A stretch of 64,000 nucleotides of DNA from Niabella sp. (GTDB taxonomy: Bacteria > Bacteroidota > Bacteroidia > Chitinophagales > Chitinophagaceae): the NCBI GenBank assembly GCA_017744795.1, contig JAGIAQ010000005.1:3969-67968 (forward strand). The letters are read 5' to 3'. A model generated the notes under the pieces. The model saw only the letters and a list, made by a program, of their open reading frames with translations. It had not been told where the DNA came from and ran no database searches. How positions within the stretch are numbered: position 1 is the stretch's first letter; every line of letters begins with the position of its first letter. Below are positions 30,570 to 43,580 of this stretch, in pieces. A program made the translations under genes and the position numbers.

Positions 30570-30755
30570 CGTCGTCCCGAACGAAGCGAAGCGGAGAGAG
30601 GGATCTCGTTCTCATAGCAGTTAAGTAAGTTACAGGATGTTTTTAAGCTCGAGATCTCTCCTCGTCGGGCGGGGCCCTCCTCGTCGAGATGACGCGTTCT
30701 TATTGGAGAATTGCCTGGGCAAAACCCTCCTTATCGGGATGACGCCTTAAAAATA
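30570..30755. repeat. mosaic repeat copy 2, inverted relative to copy 1
   Basis: GAGATCTCTCCTCGTCGGGCGGGGCCCTCCTCGTCGAGATGACGCG and flanks. Confidence 0.85.
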
Positions 30756-30814
30756 TAGTAACCGGGAAACAAGCTACCTCCGCCTGATCCGTTTACAAAA
30801 CAAGCCGACAAGAA

Positions 30815-31291
30815 CTATACTCTTTTATGAACATAGTAATGGTGTATACCCCGGCAGGTAAAAAATATTCCGGTCAACCCTAATAAGGATCTTACAGGGT
30901 TTACAACCTGCCATTGTAGGAGGGCACTCCTCATTTCCGCTGCAGTTGCCTTGCTTGTTAATGAAAAAATAAGTACATCCCGCGGAATGAAATAATATAA
31001 AGTCAGCAAAAAGATACAGGCGTAAAGAACGAAGGAAAGTGAAAAATAAAGACGCAGCCGCCGGTCTTTCCAGAATAGTATAATTAATGAAAGTACCAGC
31101 AACTGGTTTATGGGCGCAACCAAACTGAAAAAAGTTCTCGGGTCAAGATGACTATAATAAATCCTTGCCGTTTCAACGGACCGGGGAATATCGGCACTCC
31201 AGATGCGGGCATCTATCAGTGTATAGTAGACCGTAACCATCATCAGGCCGGAGGCGGTGATAACGGATAAATAAAGAATTATTTTTTTCAT
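30815..31291 (-). CDS. hypothetical 4-TM membrane protein (DUF1772-like)
   Basis: Hydrophobic profile, intact 158 aa ORF. Confidence 0.55.
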   Translation of the reverse strand: MKKIILYLSVITASGLMMVTVYYTLIDARIWSADIPRSVETARIYYSHLDPRTFFSLVAPINQLLVLSLIILFWKDRRLRLYFSLSFVLYACIFLLTLYYFIPRDVLIFSLTSKATAAEMRSALLQWQVVNPVRSLLGLTGIFFTCRGIHHYYVHKRV

Positions 31292-31484
31292 GGCGGATCA
31301 GCTTTAAGTAAAAAAAGAAGTATTGCTCTTAGAAAGACGTTTATACCGCCGGAATACTTTAAGCTGGTCTGAATTTTAGGGCTTAATTTGGCCCGCAGGC
31401 TGCCTGGAAATACGCAGATGGCAATGTTTTAGTATTTTACTGTCTGTTTGGGTATTAAAAACAGGGTCAGCCAAAAAACTGATT

Positions 31485-32723
31485 ATGGATAAATATGCAG
31501 ATCGATATTATATGCGTATCAAAATGGTATTGCTTTGCTGGCTTCTTGGCACTCAGTACAGCAGCTTTGCACAACAGGATCTGCCGTTTCAATACGTGCG
31601 GATGGATTCGTCGAATAAATGGATCGCTGCCGCGTTTGATCAGCGTATTGTTGACAGTGTCCATATCGTTGGCTTAGGCGAGGCTACGCACGGAGCGCAG
31701 CAAACTTCTGCAATAAATGTAGCAGTTGTTAAATATTTGATCGGTAAAAGAGGATTCCGGCAGCTTTTATTCGAATATCCGAATGCCTCGCTCGCTGTTT
31801 TAAATTATTATCTGACGGAAGAAAAATTTAAGAACATTGATACACTTAATTTGCTGACAGCGGAAGCCAGAGCGGGTTCTGTAACTGACCGCTCTTTTTT
31901 TGAGCTGATGCAATGGTTAAAGCAATTTAATCTGACGCACCCGAAGGATATGGTTCAGTTAAAAGGTTTTGACATTTCCGGAGCAGGCAGATCATTTGTA
32001 AACTATTTTAGATCAAACTTTAACACCCTGCTTGACAGTATAACAAAATTAAATGTTGCCAGGTCGATGAGGGAAATGAGTAGCATAGACCACGCAGAGC
32101 AATTGATTATTGAATGGTTCTATAAAAATCAGGATACAGTGCAACGGCGGCTAAAAAAGTATTATCCGGATTTGCTATATAACGTGCGCAATGCAGCCTG
32201 GGCGCTGCAACACACCGAGCGGCAAAAGGTTAATTTTTATGGAGCCTCGGCATTCAGAGATAGCATTATGGCGGTTAATATTAATGAACTGGCTTCTTCA
32301 ACTAAAACGATTGTCTGGACACATAACTTACATGTTACTACAGCGGACAATGTTGTGTCCATGGGAAATTATTTAAAAAAATTACGTTCTGACTCTTATA
32401 CAATAATTACCGATTTTACTAGATCGGGAAAGGTTTATGTTGCTACAAAAAGCAATGAGCTTGCGGTTAAAAGCGTAGTTCCCTCAAAAGAAACAGCCTC
32501 TTATAAATTGGCTGATAAATACAAATTGCCGGCAGGAGTAGTGTTTTACAATGATCTTATACCTGTGAAAAAAATTGGGGTTTTGTTTAATTCCATTGAC
32601 AAGTTTGGAAATAATATAATACTTGGGAAAGGACATGGGTTTGATGCAATGATCCTATTGGATTTATTAACCGCTGCAGAGCCGTTTTTACTAGACATTC
32701 AAGGACCGGTTACGGAAAAATAA
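31485..32723 (+). CDS. erythromycin esterase family protein
   Basis: VGLGEATHGAQQTSAIN, LKGFDISG, IVWTHNLHV. Confidence 0.9.
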   Translation: MDKYADRYYMRIKMVLLCWLLGTQYSSFAQQDLPFQYVRMDSSNKWIAAAFDQRIVDSVHIVGLGEATHGAQQTSAINVAVVKYLIGKRGFRQLLFEYPNASLAVLNYYLTEEKFKNIDTLNLLTAEARAGSVTDRSFFELMQWLKQFNLTHPKDMVQLKGFDISGAGRSFVNYFRSNFNTLLDSITKLNVARSMREMSSIDHAEQLIIEWFYKNQDTVQRRLKKYYPDLLYNVRNAAWALQHTERQKVNFYGASAFRDSIMAVNINELASSTKTIVWTHNLHVTTADNVVSMGNYLKKLRSDSYTIITDFTRSGKVYVATKSNELAVKSVVPSKETASYKLADKYKLPAGVVFYNDLIPVKKIGVLFNSIDKFGNNIILGKGHGFDAMILLDLLTAAEPFLLDIQGPVTEK

Positions 32724-32765
32724 AAAGGGAATAGAGGTTTCAATACGCTCTACTCCCTCTTTTAA
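32722..32765. terminator. bidirectional terminator between convergent genes
   Basis: AAAAAGGGAATAGAG...CTCTACTCCCTCTTTT. Confidence 0.7.
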
Positions 32766-32777
32766 AAAGTTCTTACC

Positions 32778-33500
32778 TTACTCCCCCGTAACCGCCGCTG
32801 CATCCAGCATCCAGATCGTTTGCCCTTTTGCTGGATTTACGCCCTGCACCGGAAACAGGTGTTTGGCATTTTTGACAAATATCTTTTTAAGTACGGGGTA
32901 TTTATTGGCATCGCCTACAAGCAGCATCACTTGTTTGCTTTTATTGATAAGCGGGTAGGTAAAGCTGATCCGCCAGGTCTGTTTGCTTTCGACCCAAACC
33001 TCTTTTACCAGCCGTTTTTGTTCGTTCAAAAGGGTAGTGCCGGGGAATAAGGATGCGGTATGGCCATCATCGCCCATGCCCAAAAGCGTCAGATCAAATG
33101 ATGCATTCCTGCCCAGCACGGTTTTTACACTGGCTTCGTATGCCGCTGCGCAGGCAGCAGGCTCCCCTTTGGTAGGGGTAATAAAAATATTTTTCTTCGG
33201 AATTTTTACATGATCCAGCAGTGCTATCTTGCTCGTTTTATAATTACTTTCATCACTGGTATGCGGCACAAAACGTTCGTCGCTCCAGAAAATAAACACT
33301 TTTTTCCAATCGATATTGCTGCTGAACTCCGGCTGCGCCAACAGTTCAAACAGGCGCTTGGGCGTGCTGCCGCCGGAGAAGGCAACGGTAAAGCGATCGT
33401 TAGCCGCAATGCTTTTTGCACAGGCATCTACAAAATAATAAGCCGCTGCCAGGCTCAATGCTTCTTTATCTTTCCAAATTAATTTTACGGGATTACTCAT
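32778..33500 (-). CDS. pgl: 6-phosphogluconolactonase
   Basis: [50 protein letters not shown]; start MSNPV overlaps the zwf stop (ATGA). Confidence 0.93.
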   Translation of the reverse strand: MSNPVKLIWKDKEALSLAAAYYFVDACAKSIAANDRFTVAFSGGSTPKRLFELLAQPEFSSNIDWKKVFIFWSDERFVPHTSDESNYKTSKIALLDHVKIPKKNIFITPTKGEPAACAAAYEASVKTVLGRNASFDLTLLGMGDDGHTASLFPGTTLLNEQKRLVKEVWVESKQTWRISFTYPLINKSKQVMLLVGDANKYPVLKKIFVKNAKHLFPVQGVNPAKGQTIWMLDAAAVTGE

Positions 33501-35035
33501 GATTTTATATTTTTTCTGCGTTCTGTACAAGGAGTGCGGTCCTGCTGGCCGGGTGTCGGCAGTTCCACCCAGTTAAAACCATCTTTTTTTATCAGTTGCG
33601 CTGCTTTTTTGGGGCCGCAGCTTCCGGCGGTATATTTCTCCAAACCTTTTTTCCCATCTTTCGCCCATTGGTTCAAAATAGGCATTACAAGGGTCCAGGC
33701 GGTTTCTACCTGGTCGGCGCGCATAAACTGTGCAGCATCGCCTTCCAACGCGTCTAACAAAAGCGTTTCGTATGCTTCCGGTGGCTGTTCGGCAAAGGAT
33801 TCTTTATAAGTAAAATCCATTTCCACCGGCTTTAGTTTCATATAGGGACCGGGTACTTTTCCTTCAAACAATAATAAAATTTCCTGCTCCGGCTGAATAC
33901 TGATGAGCAGCTGGTTGGAGGTTACATCATCTTTAAAAATTTTATGCGGCGAATCTTTAAAGCTGACTACAATAAGCGAGGATTGTTTGTTCAGGCATTT
34001 ACCGGTTTGTAAATAAAAGGGAACACCCTTCCAGCGCGGATTATCGATAAAGAACCGCGCTGCCACATAGGTTTCAGTGGTCGAGTTTCTGGCGATATTA
34101 TCTTCCTCCAGGTACCCCCGCTGCGGCTGGCCATTTATTTCCCCGGCGGTATACTGCCCGCGCACCACGTCTTCGGCAATGGTTTTGGGTGTAAACGGGC
34201 GCACACTTTTTAAAACTTTCACCTTTTCATTGCGAATGTCTTCTGCACCCAACCCGATCGGGCTTTCCATAGCTACTACAGAAAGCAGCTGCAGCAAATG
34301 GTTCTGGATCATATCGCGCAGCGCGCCGGCTTTATCGTAATAGCCACCGCGGGCGCCCACGCTTACCTCTTCGGCTACGGTTATCTGTATATTTTCGATA
34401 AAGTGGTAATTCCACAGCGGTTCAAAAATATAATTGGCAAAACGAAAGGCCAGCAGGTTTTGTACCACTTCCTTACCCAGGTAATGATCAATGCGGCAGA
34501 TCTGTTTTTCTTTAAAATTACTTTCCAGCAATCTGTTCAAAGCCTTTGCTGAAGCGAGGTCTGAGCCAAAAGGTTTTTCTACAATGATGCGGTCTTTGTT
34601 GGCCTGGGGCGCCAGTTTGTATTTGGAAAGGGAAGTGGAAATAGTCTCGATAAACCGTGGCGCCACAGAATAATAAAACAGCCGGGTAGCCCGTGTGCCC
34701 CAATCTTTGTCGTTTTGACCTAAAATGGTTTTTAGCCGGGAATAGATATCGGCCTGGGTAAAATCACCCTGCACAAAATGCAGTTTTTTTATAAACTGCT
34801 TCCATTGTTTCGGATCGGCTTTTCCGCTTCTTGAAAAATTATTAATGCCCTCCAGCATATGTTTATAAAAAGCGGTCTCGGGAAGGTCCTGGTAATCTAC
34901 CGCATAAATAACAAATTGCTGCGGCATATACCCGTAAATAAAAAGATTGTAAAAGGCCGGGATCAACTTGCGCCAGGCCAGATCCCCCGAACCGCCAAAA
35001 ATGATAATATTGGCGGGCGTTTTTTTGAAATCCAT
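33497..35035 (-). CDS. zwf: glucose-6-phosphate dehydrogenase
   Basis: [37 protein letters not shown]. Confidence 0.97.
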   Translation of the reverse strand: MDFKKTPANIIIFGGSGDLAWRKLIPAFYNLFIYGYMPQQFVIYAVDYQDLPETAFYKHMLEGINNFSRSGKADPKQWKQFIKKLHFVQGDFTQADIYSRLKTILGQNDKDWGTRATRLFYYSVAPRFIETISTSLSKYKLAPQANKDRIIVEKPFGSDLASAKALNRLLESNFKEKQICRIDHYLGKEVVQNLLAFRFANYIFEPLWNYHFIENIQITVAEEVSVGARGGYYDKAGALRDMIQNHLLQLLSVVAMESPIGLGAEDIRNEKVKVLKSVRPFTPKTIAEDVVRGQYTAGEINGQPQRGYLEEDNIARNSTTETYVAARFFIDNPRWKGVPFYLQTGKCLNKQSSLIVVSFKDSPHKIFKDDVTSNQLLISIQPEQEILLLFEGKVPGPYMKLKPVEMDFTYKESFAEQPPEAYETLLLDALEGDAAQFMRADQVETAWTLVMPILNQWAKDGKKGLEKYTAGSCGPKKAAQLIKKDGFNWVELPTPGQQDRTPCTERRKNIKS

Positions 35036-35081
35036 GCGGGTTGAAATTTATTAATGGTGAACTTCTTTAAACTTATTTTCA

Positions 35082-35215
35082 AACCACATAGATTCATAGA
35101 ATTCATAGTATTCATAGTATTCAAGGCTGCATAGTCTCCCCGCCATGGCGGGGAACATAGCTACTGTGTTTTTATATTTCTTGCGATCTATCATATCCTA
35201 TGTGCCTATGTGGTT
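35082..35215. repeat. nested palindromic intergenic element between zwf and gnd
   Basis: Outer arms AACCACATAG/CTATGTGGTT, inner 16-bp palindrome CCCCGCCATGGCGGGG (35138-35153), short direct ATTCATAG repeats. Confidence 0.8.
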
Positions 35216-35237
35216 AAATGTTCAAACAACCTCGATA

Positions 35238-36656
35238 TTATTCCACATCAGAAGGTTTATAATCCCAATCGGTATGAAAGATCCCTTCCTTATCGATGCG
35301 ATGGTAGGTATGCGCTCCAAACAGATCGCGCTGCGCCTGTATCAGGTTCGCAGGCAACTGTGCCAGGGTATAGGCATCAAAATAATTTAAGGTGGAGGCA
35401 AAGGCTGCGGCCGGCATACCCGCATCCATGGCGGTTTTCAGGAACTGCACCACGGCGCCGCGCTTGCTTTTTAATTCGTCTACAAATTGTGATGAACCGA
35501 TGATGTTGGAAAGATCGGGTTGCTTTTCGTAAGCGGTGAACAGATCATTTAATAACGCAGAGCGGATGATACAGCCCCCTCGCCAGATCTTTACTACTGT
35601 TTTAATATCGGTTTCGTATTTGTAGGTTTCTGAGGCCTTTTTTAACAGCTCCAGCCCCTGGCCGTAAGCGATCATAAAGGCGAAAACAAGCGCGTCCCGG
35701 CAGGCGGTTTTTAATGCTTCAATGTCTACGCCGGTCTTTTTGTTCTGATGGTCATATTGTTTTGAATAGGCCACCCGTGCGTCTTTCATTGAAGAAAGAT
35801 ACCGCATGGAAACAGAAACATCGATGGTGGACAGTGGAACATTCAGTTCCAGCGCGCTTTGCGAGGTCCACAGGCCGGTACCCAGCTGCTCGGCTTTATC
35901 AAGGATCATATCAACCAGATCATTACCGGTTTCGGGGTCTTTCTTTTTAAAGATCACTGAAGTGATTTCGATAAGGAAGGACTGCAGCGGGCCTTTATCC
36001 CAGTCTGCAAACAGGTTGGCAAATTCTTCGTTGGTGACGCCTTCGTTCTTCAGCAAGCCATACACTTCACTGATCAGCTGCATAATGGCGTACTCAATAC
36101 CATTATGTACCATCTTTACGTAGTGCCCGGCTGCCGTGTGGCCCATAAAGGCCACGCAGGGCGCGCCCTCGGCCTTTGCGGCAACGGCTTCCAGGATATC
36201 TTTTACCAGGTTATAGCTTTCTATATTGCCGCCGGGCATCATGCTGGGGCCAAAGCGTGCGCCATCCTCACCGCCGGAAACGCCCATGCCAATAAAATGA
36301 ATACCGGAATCCTGCAGAGCGAGGTATCTTCTTTCGGTATCAATAAAATGGGAATTGCCGCCATCGATCAGAATATCACCTTTTTGCAATTGCGGTACCA
36401 GCTCATTGATCACTGCATCTACAATTTTACCTGCCGGCACCAGTAGCATGATGATCCTGGGTGTTTGCAGTTTTGCAATTAATTCCGCAGAAGAAGCGGC
36501 GGTGGTAACGGGTTTGCCTTTACCGGCGTCTTCCATGATTTGCCGTTGTTTTTCATCGCGATCGTAACCACATACTTCAAAACCATGATCAGCAACGTTT
36601 AATACCAGGTTTCTGCCCATAGTTCCAAGGCCGATCATTCCAAATCTTGCTGCCAT
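35238..36656 (-). CDS. gnd: 6-phosphogluconate dehydrogenase (decarboxylating)
   Basis: FGMIGLGTMGRNL, FIGMGVSGGEDGARFGPSMMPGG; start reset to MAARFGMIG. Confidence 0.96.
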   Translation of the reverse strand: MAARFGMIGLGTMGRNLVLNVADHGFEVCGYDRDEKQRQIMEDAGKGKPVTTAASSAELIAKLQTPRIIMLLVPAGKIVDAVINELVPQLQKGDILIDGGNSHFIDTERRYLALQDSGIHFIGMGVSGGEDGARFGPSMMPGGNIESYNLVKDILEAVAAKAEGAPCVAFMGHTAAGHYVKMVHNGIEYAIMQLISEVYGLLKNEGVTNEEFANLFADWDKGPLQSFLIEITSVIFKKKDPETGNDLVDMILDKAEQLGTGLWTSQSALELNVPLSTIDVSVSMRYLSSMKDARVAYSKQYDHQNKKTGVDIEALKTACRDALVFAFMIAYGQGLELLKKASETYKYETDIKTVVKIWRGGCIIRSALLNDLFTAYEKQPDLSNIIGSSQFVDELKSKRGAVVQFLKTAMDAGMPAAAFASTLNYFDAYTLAQLPANLIQAQRDLFGAHTYHRIDKEGIFHTDWDYKPSDVE

Positions 36657-36819
36657 AAAAGATTTTTTATTTAAAGGTAATAAGGCATTAACGAAATCAT
36701 AAAAGAAATTTCGCAGCCATACAATTTTAACGGGGATGCGGCGTTTTACGATGAATTTCGTTACTTTCACAAAAGGAAACGGCATTAGTTACTCGATTAA
36801 TTGAACGAAAAGATTAGAA

Positions 36820-37905
36820 ATGTTTAGCAGCAAAGCATTATTCAGAATGGCCTTGTTGATGGTTGTGTTGTATTCCTGCGGCACTTCCCAACCGGCACGG
36901 CGAAACGTGTTATCCCCCGGAAACCCCGCCACGGGCGCAACACAGCCCGCCGATAACCGATCGGGAAAGCATCCCAATCAAACTGTTTTTAAAAAACCCG
37001 AGCAGGTAACCCGGCGGCAGCAAAAAGAAGAAGAGCGTCAGAAGATCAATACAACGGTGGAACGCCGGGATGAACCCGCTACAGATACCAGGGACACGGC
37101 AGCAGCTAATTCGGCGTACAAATCGCCCTCCTATTATAAATACATTACAGACAGTATTCAGCGAACTTCCGCCAAAGCTTCTTATTATAAATCCACAGAG
37201 AGTCTTTTTAAGCAAATGGCGGTAGTGCCCAATCCGCAAAATCCCGCAGTTAATTCACAATGGTATACTACCGTAAATTTTGATGCGCGCAAACCCAATT
37301 TTATCATTTTGCATCATACCGGGCAAACCAGCGCGGAACAAACGCTGTTCACCTTTTCTATTACGCGTACGGGAGTAAGTTCCCATTTTGTGGTGGGTCG
37401 CGATGGAGTGGTGTACCAGATGCTGAATGAATATATGCGTGCCTGGCACGCTGGTAAAAGCCGCTGGGGCGCTATTACCGATATGAATTCCTGCAGCCTG
37501 GGTATTGAAATAGATAATGATGGGGATGAACCCTTTGCCGAACCTCAGGTTCAGGCTTTGATAAAACTGCTGAGCTACCTGAAAAATAAATTTGGTATCC
37601 CACAGGCGAATTTTATCGGCCATGCGGATATTGCGCCCGGCCGTAAGGATGATCCCTGTAAATATTTTCCCTGGAAACGCCTGGCAGAAGCGGGCTTTGG
37701 GTATTGGTATGATTCTACCAACCTGCAGCAACCCCCGGCAGACTTTAACGCCCTGCTGGCCCTGCGGGTGATTGGCTATGATGTCAGCAACCAGGCAGCG
37801 GCTATTAAATCATTCAAACTGCATTTTGTTCAGACAGATACCACACCGGTACTCTCGGATTACGACAAAAAGATCCTTTATAACGTGTACCTGAATTATA
37901 TGTAA
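36820..37905 (+). CDS. N-acetylmuramoyl-L-alanine amidase
   Basis: FIILHHTGQTS, SSHFVVGRDGVVYQM, FIGHADIAPGRKDDP; lipoprotein-like N-terminus. Confidence 0.9.
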   Translation: MFSSKALFRMALLMVVLYSCGTSQPARRNVLSPGNPATGATQPADNRSGKHPNQTVFKKPEQVTRRQQKEEERQKINTTVERRDEPATDTRDTAAANSAYKSPSYYKYITDSIQRTSAKASYYKSTESLFKQMAVVPNPQNPAVNSQWYTTVNFDARKPNFIILHHTGQTSAEQTLFTFSITRTGVSSHFVVGRDGVVYQMLNEYMRAWHAGKSRWGAITDMNSCSLGIEIDNDGDEPFAEPQVQALIKLLSYLKNKFGIPQANFIGHADIAPGRKDDPCKYFPWKRLAEAGFGYWYDSTNLQQPPADFNALLALRVIGYDVSNQAAAIKSFKLHFVQTDTTPVLSDYDKKILYNVYLNYM

Positions 37906-38043
37906 GAGAAAGGGGTTTAAATCTGTGAGAACAAAAACATCATAAATTCAATAAGTATCCGCCAAATCATTTAATTTTAAAAAGATAATTTTGTACCTCT
38001 CCGTTTTTAACAGGGAGGTTTTTTATTTAACGAAACGATATTA

Positions 38044-40660
<2,617 letters not shown>

Positions 40661-40662
<2 letters not shown>

Positions 40663-40696
40663 GACCTGTGAGGTTTCCAAAAACCTCACAGGTCTT
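40661..40696. terminator. 16-bp perfect stem-loop overlapping the glucosidase stop codon
   Basis: AAGACCTGTGAGGTTT-CCAA-AAACCTCACAGGTCTT. Confidence 0.85.
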
Positions 40697-41362
40697 ACAT
40701 AAAAAAAGCATCGCGTTTTTGTTTCCATCCCGGTTTCCCGGTTTGTCACTTACTAACCCGATGCTTTTTAATAGCTTCTGCTTTGTCGCCGCTTCAATTT
40801 TGCCGCAGGGCATTGCTCTCAACAAGAACAACACTTTTAGCGCTGCAAAATACACAGCAACTGGCAAGGCTTCCGCTGTTTTTTTGCTTACCATTCCGGG
40901 CGACCGGCAACACCTGGGGCTAAGCGCTTCGATGCATTGCTGCATTTTTGCAATTTATCCTTCGCTGCGCTGTCTTTCCTTTCCTGAATAAGCAGGAGAC
41001 AACTGCTTCTGACGGTATCCCAATCCTGCTATCCGGCTTTGCGTTTTTACGGCTCTGCCTCGTACCAGTGGCGATTGAAATCCTTTTTGCCAAAGAGCGT
41101 GTCATTGCTTCTTGTGAAAAATGCTACTACAATCTTTTCAGAACATAATTGCTTTCATCAATTGCACTTTGAAGATACTAATCAGAAATGCCCTTTTCCA
41201 AATTTTCCGGGCGGTTGTTATGCAGTTCTTGTGAACAGGATAATGCACCATTTTGGCCCTTTATCCACCCTAATGAACATTTGTAAACAGGTTGTTGACA
41301 TAAAAATACACAATGCCATATGATCGAACTAATACAGTATACGCAGCACAGGCTCTCTCCTG

Positions 41363-41395
41363 TTTTTCAATTGACAAGTACAGTCAATTGAAAAA
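41363..41395. promoter_or_regulatory. 13-bp perfect inverted repeat upstream of M13 peptidase 1
   Basis: TTTTTCAATTGAC-AAGTACA-GTCAATTGAAAAA; 31 nt before the likely ATG at 41427. Confidence 0.8.
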
Positions 41396-41426
41396 TGTAT
41401 ATTTTTATAGAAACCTGACACGCAAA

Positions 41427-43460
41427 ATGAACCGCTTTATCAAAATGGGAATAGGAATGGCAGGGGCGGGTCTTTTATTTGCAGCTATAGCTATTCTAGC
41501 CTCAAAAAAGCGACAAGCTGTTACTCAGTCAATTAAAGATGCTTCACTGAAGCCAGGCAACGATTTTTATAACTATGCCCTCGGTATAGAGGTTCAAAAT
41601 AGCCCTTGGGGTAAAGATGTGCTTGGGAATAATTTTGCCCTCCTACAGGGTTTCAATGCGAAGGCCTTAAAAGCAATACTGGAAAAAGCCCGGGCCAACA
41701 AAAATGCGCTGACTGGTTCAGTGGAAAAGCGCGTTGGTGATTTTTATGCGGCAGGAATGGATACAGCAAGTATTGAGAAACTTGGCTACACACCCATTAA
41801 ATTTGAACTTGCCGCTATTGACACCATAAAGACCTTGCCAGGACTGGTAAAAAAAATAAATTACCTCCGCACCAGCGGCATCGCTTACCCGCTTTACGGG
41901 TTTTCTGTGGCAACGGATCCAAAAAATGCCGGAGTCATGATCCCTTTTCTGGAGCAGGGTGGTACCACATTAGCAAACAGGGATAATTATTTAAAAAATG
42001 ATAAATACTCGGTTGAACTTCGCAACAGGTATTTAAAACTAATCTCCACGCTTTTTGGTTTAACCGGCACTTCTCCTCACAAAGCGTCAACCAATGCTGT
42101 AATTGTCTTTAATATAGAAAAACAATTAGCCGCGGCCCAGCTGAGCCCGGTAGAATTGCGCGATGTAAATAAAACATATAATAAATTTTACCTGGACAAT
42201 TTTTCCAAAATCACGCCGGGGTTAGACTGGAGAACAATCCTGGCCGAACTGGAAGTAAAAGAACAGGATAGTGTTTTAGTAAGTATACCAGCTTTTTTTA
42301 CAGCGGCGGCCGACCTGCTGAAAAGAGTTCCGCTTGAGGATTGGAAGCTGTATTTGAAATGGAACATTCTGAAAGAAGCCGCCCCCTACCTGAGCGCTCC
42401 ATTTGTAAAAGCAAATTTAGCCTTTACCCCGATACCTGATAAAGGGATAGGTATACCCCGTGAAGAATGGCTTTCGTCTTTAACGGACGGCAGCATCGGA
42501 GAACTTCTTGGACAGTTATACGTAAAGGAATATTTTAAACCGGCAACAAAAGCCAAGGTGGAAGGGTTGGTAGCAAATCTGAGAAAAGCATTTGAAATAC
42601 GAATAAAAGGGCTCAACTGGATGGGGGCCGCTACCAAACAAAAAGCGCTGAACAAGCTGGCGGCCATCCGCCTTAAGATTGGTTACCCTGATAAATGGGA
42701 AAATTACGAGGGACTGGAGATAAACCGACGCACATTTTTTAAAAATGTACAAAACGTTCGCAGCTGGCAATATCGTTTAATGATCGGCTGGCTGGGAAAG
42801 CCGGCAGACCGGGGGCGCTGGGAAACCACAGCGGCAACAGTAAATGCTTATTACAACCCGATGCAAAATGAGATTGTTTTTCCCGCAGGGATCCTTCAGC
42901 CACCCTTCTTTGACCTCAATGCAGATGATGCGGCGAACTACGGGGCAATTGGCACGTTGATCGGGCATGAAATGGCGCACGCATTTGATGATAATGGCAG
43001 TAAATTCGATGCAGATGGCACACTCAGCGACTGGTGGACAAATGAGGACCGGGAAAAATTCGAGGCCAAAGCAGCGGAGCTGGCAAAACAATTCGACAGC
43101 TATGTGGTGCTGGATAGCATTCATGTAAATGGAAAACTAACGCTGGGGGAAAATATTGCTGACATCGGCGGTTTGAATGCGGCCTATGCGGCCTTTAGGA
43201 TGACCTCCGAAGGAAAGTCAACCCAAAAAATTGCCGGTTTTACTCCCCTTCAGCGTTTTTTTCTTTCTTGGGCGCAGCTCTGGAGAGAATATATGAGTTC
43301 GGAGTACTTGGCACAAATGGTTCTTGCGGACCCGCATCCACCGGGCCGGTACAGAACCATTGGCCCATTGGTAAATATGGATGTCTGGTACACGGCTTTT
43401 GATGTAAAGCCGGGAGAGAACTTGTATAAAAAGCCAAAGAACCGGATCTGCATCTGGTAG
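41427..43460 (+). CDS. M13 family metallopeptidase, N-terminally anchored
   Basis: GHEMAHAFDDNGSKFDADG (HExxH), ENIADIGGLNAAY, VNAYYNP; start reset to MNRFIKM. Confidence 0.92.
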   Translation: MNRFIKMGIGMAGAGLLFAAIAILASKKRQAVTQSIKDASLKPGNDFYNYALGIEVQNSPWGKDVLGNNFALLQGFNAKALKAILEKARANKNALTGSVEKRVGDFYAAGMDTASIEKLGYTPIKFELAAIDTIKTLPGLVKKINYLRTSGIAYPLYGFSVATDPKNAGVMIPFLEQGGTTLANRDNYLKNDKYSVELRNRYLKLISTLFGLTGTSPHKASTNAVIVFNIEKQLAAAQLSPVELRDVNKTYNKFYLDNFSKITPGLDWRTILAELEVKEQDSVLVSIPAFFTAAADLLKRVPLEDWKLYLKWNILKEAAPYLSAPFVKANLAFTPIPDKGIGIPREEWLSSLTDGSIGELLGQLYVKEYFKPATKAKVEGLVANLRKAFEIRIKGLNWMGAATKQKALNKLAAIRLKIGYPDKWENYEGLEINRRTFFKNVQNVRSWQYRLMIGWLGKPADRGRWETTAATVNAYYNPMQNEIVFPAGILQPPFFDLNADDAANYGAIGTLIGHEMAHAFDDNGSKFDADGTLSDWWTNEDREKFEAKAAELAKQFDSYVVLDSIHVNGKLTLGENIADIGGLNAAYAAFRMTSEGKSTQKIAGFTPLQRFFLSWAQLWREYMSSEYLAQMVLADPHPPGRYRTIGPLVNMDVWYTAFDVKPGENLYKKPKNRICIW

Positions 43461-43580
43461 TTGCGCCAGTCTGGGAGAACAAACCCTTGTTCATCAACAG
43501 GTGCCCGGTTTGAAAATTTAAAAAGGGGAAGCACTGCTATTTAAAAATTATTTATTTTCACGACCAAATTAAGTAGTTAT

